10,115 nt of DNA from the NCBI GenBank assembly GCA_035513575.1, contig DATKBW010000123.1, forward strand, positions 1-10,115, written 5' to 3'. The notes beneath the pieces were generated by a model. The model saw only the letters and a program-made list of their open reading frames with translations. It did no database searches and was not told where the DNA came from. Shown piece by piece: positions 6,617-10,115 of the stretch. The position numbers and the translations under genes are program-made. Source of the stretch: JAHWKI01 sp035513575. Lineage in GTDB: Bacteria; Gemmatimonadota; Gemmatimonadetes; Longimicrobiales; RSA9. Each line of letters starts with the position of its first letter. Positions within the stretch are counted from its first letter, which is position 1.

Positions 6617-6955
6617 TAGAGAGGTAGGCGGCGGGAGACGGGTGAAGTGCCCGATTCCACCCTGCCAAGGAGGTTTTGTGTACAGCTTCAGAGCCGCCCC
6701 CGCGCGCCCATCCCTGTCAAACAGCGGTGCCTTCGTCCCGCCCGGGCCGGCGCTGCCGTTGCGATCGCGTCACGCGTCGCGGACTTTCTCCGGCATCCTG
6801 CCCGCTCGTCCGAATTAGATCGAGCTCGCGGCCAAAGCGTTGCACCGGACTCGTTCCCCCGGACGGTCCACTCTACGCCACGAGCCGCCGCAGGGTTTCG
6901 CGGCCGTGACCAGCGGCCCGCGGAGCGGGACCAACCGACGAGCACGAGGGGGGGC
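6617..6955 (+). other. Gene-poor leader between the methionine unit and dapF
   Basis: About 340 bases have no protein with recognisable similarity. Several frames are open here only because stop codons are rare at this GC content. The stretch is C-rich on the plus strand, unlike the G-rich flanking genes. It contains a strong Shine-Dalgarno, aaggagg (6667-6673), ahead of a 46-codon ORF, and a small hairpin cccgc-gga-gcggg (6917-6929) about 26 bases before the dapF start. I could not identify convincing -35/-10 boxes, a known riboswitch or a tRNA. It most likely holds the dapF promoter and 5' leader. Confidence 0.4.
6678..6818 (+). CDS. Possible 46-codon small ORF or leader peptide
   Basis: A GTG start follows aaggagg with a 4-base spacer (tttt), the best Shine-Dalgarno match in the window. 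The frame begins MYSFRAAPARPSLSNSG and stops at TAG 6816-6818. The product resembles no family I know and has no signal peptide or membrane segment. Its Pro/Arg/Ala-rich composition could simply reflect GC-rich non-coding DNA. A TTG at 6676 opens a different, longer frame with the same site. It could be a leader peptide for dapF, a real small protein, or chance. Confidence 0.2.
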   Translation: MYSFRAAPARPSLSNSGAFVPPGPALPLRSRHASRTFSGILPARPN

Positions 6956-7819
6956 ATGCACTTCTGGAAAGGCCACGGCCTGGGCAACGACTACCTGGTG
7001 GTGGAGGGCGGGGCCGAGCCGCCGTCGCCGGAGATCATCCGCGCGCTCTGTGATCGCCACCGCGGCGTGGGCAGCGACGGCGTGCTGGTGGCCGGCGAGG
7101 GTGGCGAGCCCGTCCCGCTCCGCATCTTCAACCCCGATGGCACCGAAGCCGAGAAGAGCGGCAACGGGCTGCGGATCTTCGGCGCGTGGCTCCACCTCAC
7201 GGGGCGGGCCGGCGACGGGCCCTTCCGGGTGCGGCTCCCCGGCGAGACCGTGGAGATGCGCGTGGAGGGGCCGGGCGCGCCGGGGTTCGTCGTGATCCGC
7301 GTGGCCATGGGCCGGGCCTCCTTCCGCGCCGGCGATGTCGGCTTCACCGGCGCCGCCCCGGATGAGGAGGTGATGGGGGCGCCGCTGGCCATCGGCACGA
7401 CGGATGGCGAGGTCGGCATCCACCCGGTGAGCATGGGCAACCCCCACTGCGTGGTCTTCCGCGACCGTCTCGACGCCACGGACCTGCGCCGGATCGGGCC
7501 GGCCATCCAGGCCCATTCCGACTTCCCCGCCGGGGTCAATGTCCAGCTCGCCCGTGTCGTCGGGCCGGGCCGGCTCGAGGCCATGATCTGGGAGCGCGGG
7601 GCTGGCGAGACCCTGGCCAGCGGCTCCAGCGCCTGCGCCGTGGTGGCGGCCGCGCGCCGCTCCGGACGCGCCCGGGGCGAGGCCTTCGTCGTCTCCATGC
7701 CCGGGGGCGAGGTGCAGGTGGAGCTCTCCCCGGACTACGACGTGCGGCTCACCGGCGAGGCGGGGATCGTCTTCGAGGGGACCGTCCGCGACGAGGTGCT
7801 GCGGGGCTGGGGGGCGTAG
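6956..7819 (+). CDS. dapF: Diaminopimelate epimerase family protein with Ser at both catalytic Cys positions
   Basis: DapF interconverts LL- and meso-diaminopimelate for lysine and peptidoglycan, using a pair of cysteines as acid and base. The fold motifs are all here in 287 residues: KGHGLGNDYLVV (5-16), DRHRGVGSDGVL (33-44), NPDGTEAEKSGNGLR (59-73), GNPHC (161-165), FPAGVNVQ (190-197) and ERGAGETLASGSSAC (213-227). The position normally occupied by the first catalytic cysteine (CGNG) is S68, and that of the second (ACGSGA) is S222. The neighbouring non-catalytic C227 is kept. Activity as an epimerase is therefore in doubt: it may be a slower epimerase, have another substrate, or belong to a serine-type subgroup. 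ATG 6956 is chosen because the family N-terminus begins there and gaggggggg lies just upstream. The frame also extends to GTG 6647 without family similarity. Its stop lies 2 bases from the convergent lptG stop. Confidence 0.85.
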   Translation: MHFWKGHGLGNDYLVVEGGAEPPSPEIIRALCDRHRGVGSDGVLVAGEGGEPVPLRIFNPDGTEAEKSGNGLRIFGAWLHLTGRAGDGPFRVRLPGETVEMRVEGPGAPGFVVIRVAMGRASFRAGDVGFTGAAPDEEVMGAPLAIGTTDGEVGIHPVSMGNPHCVVFRDRLDATDLRRIGPAIQAHSDFPAGVNVQLARVVGPGRLEAMIWERGAGETLASGSSACAVVAAARRSGRARGEAFVVSMPGGEVQVELSPDYDVRLTGEAGIVFEGTVRDEVLRGWGA

Positions 7820-7821
7820 GA

Positions 7822-8892
7822 CTACGTGCGGACGCGGGCGATCAGGAAGGCGGCGGCGACGGCGAAGACGGCGTTCGGGAGCCAGGCGGCGACCACCGGC
7901 GGGAGCGCGCCGCTCGTGCCGGCGGCACCGGCCACCTTGAAGAGCATCAGGTAGATGATCGTGATCCCCAGCGAGATGCCCACGCCGTGGGCCGCGCCGC
8001 TGCGGGGGGACGAATTGGCCAGCGGCGCCCCGAACAGCACGATCACCAGCGCCGCCACCGGGAGGGCGATCTTCTGCGCGCGCTCCACCATCAGCTCCCG
8101 CGGCTCGCCCCCGGACCGCTGCAGGATCTGGATCAGCCGCCCCATCTCCTCGTAGCCCATCTGGTCCGGGTCCTTCTGCCGGTCCAGCAGCTCGTCGGGC
8201 GACTCCGTGAAACCCCGCGTCCGCAGCGCCGCGAACCGGACCGCCCGCTCCATGTCGGGCCCGGCCATGAGGCGGAGGAACCCATCCTCGAGGGTCCAGC
8301 CGGTGGAATCCGCGTGGGAAGCCCGTTTCGCGAACACGTGCACACTGGGCACGGCGGGCTCGTTCCCCTCCCGCTCGACGACGATCCCGGTGATGGCGCG
8401 GGCCTGGACGTCGAGGCGGCGGATGCCGAAGATGCGGCCGTCGAGGTCGCGGTAGACGAAGTCGGAGCGGACGAGGGCGCGGGCGCGCTGCTCGCCGAGG
8501 CTCTCGGCGCGGAGGCGGTTGCCGACGGGAACGAGCTCGGTGAGGCCGAGGCCGAGGAGGGTGAGGGCGACGCCGATGACGGGGAGTGCGGCGAAGAGAC
8601 GGAAGAAGCTGATGCCGCCGGCCTTGGCGGCCGCCACCTCGGAGTGGCGGGTCATGGTGTTGACGGTGAAGATGGTGGCGATGAGGGCGGCGATGGGGAG
8701 TCCCCAGGAGATGAAGAGGGGCATCTGGTAGACATAGCCCATGAGGACCTGCCGGGTGGAGAAGCCGCGGTCGAGGTAGGTGTCGAGGTTGTCGGTGAGG
8801 TCCCCGAGGATGAAGAGGACGGGGGACGCGAAGATGAAGGTGAAGAAGAGGCGGAGGAACTCCCGGAGGACGAGGCGGTCGAGGATGTTCAC
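7822..8892 (-). CDS. lptG: LPS export permease of the LptF/LptG (YjgP/YjgQ) family, LptG position
   Basis: This is an inner-membrane component of the LptB2FG ABC transporter that extracts lipopolysaccharide for transport to the outer membrane. The 356 residues match the family length and layout. Three N-terminal membrane segments lie at about 11-30, 50-78 and 97-120. A periplasmic beta-rich domain (about 130-260, including DFVYRDLDGRIFGIRRLD) follows. Three C-terminal segments lie at about 275-293, 303-322 and 332-352. RHSEVAAAKAGGISFFRL at 82-99 is the cytoplasmic stretch typical of the family. The GTG start overlaps the lptF stop as GTGA, and ggggagg sits 4 bases before it inside the end of lptF, so translation is coupled. 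The assignment as LptG rather than LptF rests on gene order. Confidence 0.88.
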   Translation of the reverse strand: MNILDRLVLREFLRLFFTFIFASPVLFILGDLTDNLDTYLDRGFSTRQVLMGYVYQMPLFISWGLPIAALIATIFTVNTMTRHSEVAAAKAGGISFFRLFAALPVIGVALTLLGLGLTELVPVGNRLRAESLGEQRARALVRSDFVYRDLDGRIFGIRRLDVQARAITGIVVEREGNEPAVPSVHVFAKRASHADSTGWTLEDGFLRLMAGPDMERAVRFAALRTRGFTESPDELLDRQKDPDQMGYEEMGRLIQILQRSGGEPRELMVERAQKIALPVAALVIVLFGAPLANSSPRSGAAHGVGISLGITIIYLMLFKVAGAAGTSGALPPVVAAWLPNAVFAVAAAFLIARVRT

Positions 8893-10115
8893 GCGGCCTC
8901 CCCGGGGGCGCCCCTGCGGAAGGGCCGGGAGAGGATGCCCCTGATGGCGTGGAACATGTCATCCCAGCCGCCGCCCCGTGCGGATGTCCCTTCCTTGCCG
9001 ATGCGGGCGAGCCCCCAGAGGGCGAGGAGGAGGAAGATGATGTTGGGAGCCCACATGGCGATCCAGGGCCGGACGGAGGTCTCATCGGCGAGGTTCTCGC
9101 CGCCGATGAGGCCCGCGTAGTAAACGGCGAAGATGCCGATGGAGGCGGCTATGACGAGCCCGACGCCGCCCCTGGGGAAGCGAACGGCGAGGGGCGCGCC
9201 GATGAGGATGAAGACGATGACGGCCCAGGAGATCGCGTACTTCTTGTGGTACTCGACGAGGTACATGGAGGCGCGCCGCTCGTAGGAGCGGGCGCGTCCG
9301 GAGAGGGAGGCGAGCTCCGCGTAGGTCCTGCGGGCGCGGTCGTCGTGGCTGGAGTCGCCGGCCATGCGGATGGGGGCGGGCTCGAAGCGGATCCTGCGCC
9401 GCGGTGAGTCGCCGGCGGCGCGGCCGGGGCTCGTGGGCCCGGTGAGGATCCGATCCACCGCGCCGGCGGCGGTCTCGAGGGCGCTGGCCCGGAGCTTCCC
9501 GAGCTCACCCTGTGCCTTGACGGCCTCGGCGTGGAGCATGGCGAGGGACATCTCCCGGTCGGATCGGCTGGCGCTGGAGTCGGTGCGGGTGAGCTGGTTG
9601 CCCACGCCGCGCATCTGGATCCGGTACTGGTCGAAGAAGCTGCGGACGAAGCGCTCCGGGTTGTCGTCGTCGATCTGGTTGATCCAGCCGTGGTGGAGGA
9701 TCAGGAAGAGGTCGGTCTGGTCCCGGTTGAAGGCCATCTGGCCGCTGTCGGCGTAGATGGTCCGGACGCGGCCGGGCTCGCTGAGGTCGTAGATGACGAC
9801 GTCCTGGAGCTCGCTGGTGGCGCTGCGGATCTCGGCGGCCTGGAGGTAGTAGCGGGCGCGGGAGCTGCCGCCGGCGCTGATGGGGTTGATCGTCTGCTCC
9901 TTGAGCTGGAGCGTCGGCGACTTCCTCTGGATGTCGACGAGGAGCAGCTTCAGGGCGTGGTTGGTATCCGGCAGGAGGACGTCGTTGAACCAGATCATGC
10001 CGCCGGCGAAGAGGGTGGCGGCGAGGACGAGGGGGACCAGGAGGCGGTTCAGGTTGATGCCGCTGGCCTTGAGGGCGGTGACCTCATTGTCGGCGGCGAG
10101 GGAGCTGAAGGCGTA
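8889..10115 (-). CDS. lptF: LPS export permease of the LptF/LptG family, LptF position (5' end outside window)
   Basis: This is the partner permease of LptG in the LPS transporter. The frame is open to the right edge, and 408 residues are visible, starting YAFSSLAADNEVTALKASGI, the family's conserved cytoplasmic stretch. By comparison with E. coli LptF about 70 N-terminal residues, including the first two membrane segments, are missing. A membrane segment follows at visible residues about 22-43. Next comes a beta-rich periplasmic domain and then a long charged, probably helical stretch (about 185-290, REMSLAMLHAEAVKAQGEL to SYERRASMYLVEYHKKY). Three C-terminal segments follow (about 292-312, 318-336, 349-371). 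VEYHKKYAISWAVIVFILIG resembles the Bacteroidetes-type long proteins. ATG 9998 is internal, not the start. The gene overlaps lptG by 4 bp. Confidence 0.88.
   Translation of the reverse strand, partial: YAFSSLAADNEVTALKASGINLNRLLVPLVLAATLFAGGMIWFNDVLLPDTNHALKLLLVDIQRKSPTLQLKEQTINPISAGGSSRARYYLQAAEIRSATSELQDVVIYDLSEPGRVRTIYADSGQMAFNRDQTDLFLILHHGWINQIDDDNPERFVRSFFDQYRIQMRGVGNQLTRTDSSASRSDREMSLAMLHAEAVKAQGELGKLRASALETAAGAVDRILTGPTSPGRAAGDSPRRRIRFEPAPIRMAGDSSHDDRARRTYAELASLSGRARSYERRASMYLVEYHKKYAISWAVIVFILIGAPLAVRFPRGGVGLVIAASIGIFAVYYAGLIGGENLADETSVRPWIAMWAPNIIFLLLALWGLARIGKEGTSARGGGWDDMFHAIRGILSRPFRRGAPGEAA

Noticed and set aside
4759..6660. Long open frame on the minus strand, antisense to the MTHFR fusion (over 600 codons)
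   Set aside because: It is His/Arg/Pro-rich with no family motifs and lies opposite a fully recognisable enzyme. High GC removes stop codons from antisense frames.
6647..6955. In-frame N-terminal extension of DapF by 103 residues
   Set aside because: The family N-terminus starts at MHFWKGHGLGND (6956) with a purine-rich site just upstream. The extension shows no similarity or motif and includes the likely leader.
6815..9085. Long minus-strand open frame crossing dapF and lptG (about 750 codons)
   Set aside because: It overlaps two recognised genes in the wrong frame and has Pro/Arg/His-rich composition typical of GC-rich shadow frames.

Overview
The window is about 70% GC with dense genes and strong G/C preference at third codon positions. 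It encodes a cobalamin-dependent methionine synthase of the short-activation-domain type, a homocysteine methyltransferase/methylenetetrahydrofolate reductase fusion, a DapF-fold protein, and LptF/LptG-type lipopolysaccharide export permeases. It therefore comes from a diderm bacterium. High GC, Bacteroidetes-like long LptF sequence and hairpin-rich interspersed repeats suggest Gemmatimonadota or a neighbouring lineage, but this is inference and no rRNA is present to test it.

Layout. Positions 1-46 hold a terminator-like hairpin just ahead of metH (47-3802, +). MetH has two low-complexity insertions: a (Ser-Thr)n run from five tandem CTTCGA hexamers (2097-2126), and about 68 residues in the activation domain made of hairpin-plus-ATTCGA repeat units (3230-3368). 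The metH-downstream gap (3803-3993) carries two more units. Next comes a four-helix-bundle (23S-rRNA-intervening-sequence-protein family) gene (3994-4653). Its C-terminal tail is built of inverted copies of the same repeats plus a 48-bp tandem repeat. Three bases later starts the homocysteine S-methyltransferase/MTHFR fusion (4657-6549). It ends at a hairpin (6556-6599) whose 5' arm is identical over 12 bases to the hairpin before metH. A gene-poor leader (6617-6955) with one strong Shine-Dalgarno and a doubtful 46-codon ORF precedes a DapF-family gene (6956-7819). On the minus strand lptF (partial, running off the right edge) overlaps lptG by 4 bp, and lptG ends 2 bp from the dapF stop.

How the genes work together. 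The MTHFR half of the fusion would make 5-methyl-THF, which MetH uses to methylate homocysteine. The fusion's own homocysteine-methyltransferase half is a second methylation route. Together they form a methionine/one-carbon unit interrupted by the four-helix-bundle gene and its repeats. DapF (meso-diaminopimelate for lysine and peptidoglycan) and LptF/G (LPS transport) are envelope functions unrelated to the methionine unit.

The most unusual signals are two. One is a family of short GC-rich hairpins with varying, self-complementary stems followed by ATTCGA; it is present in both orientations around the four-helix-bundle gene and is read in frame inside MetH. The other is a DapF-family protein in which both catalytic cysteine positions are serine.
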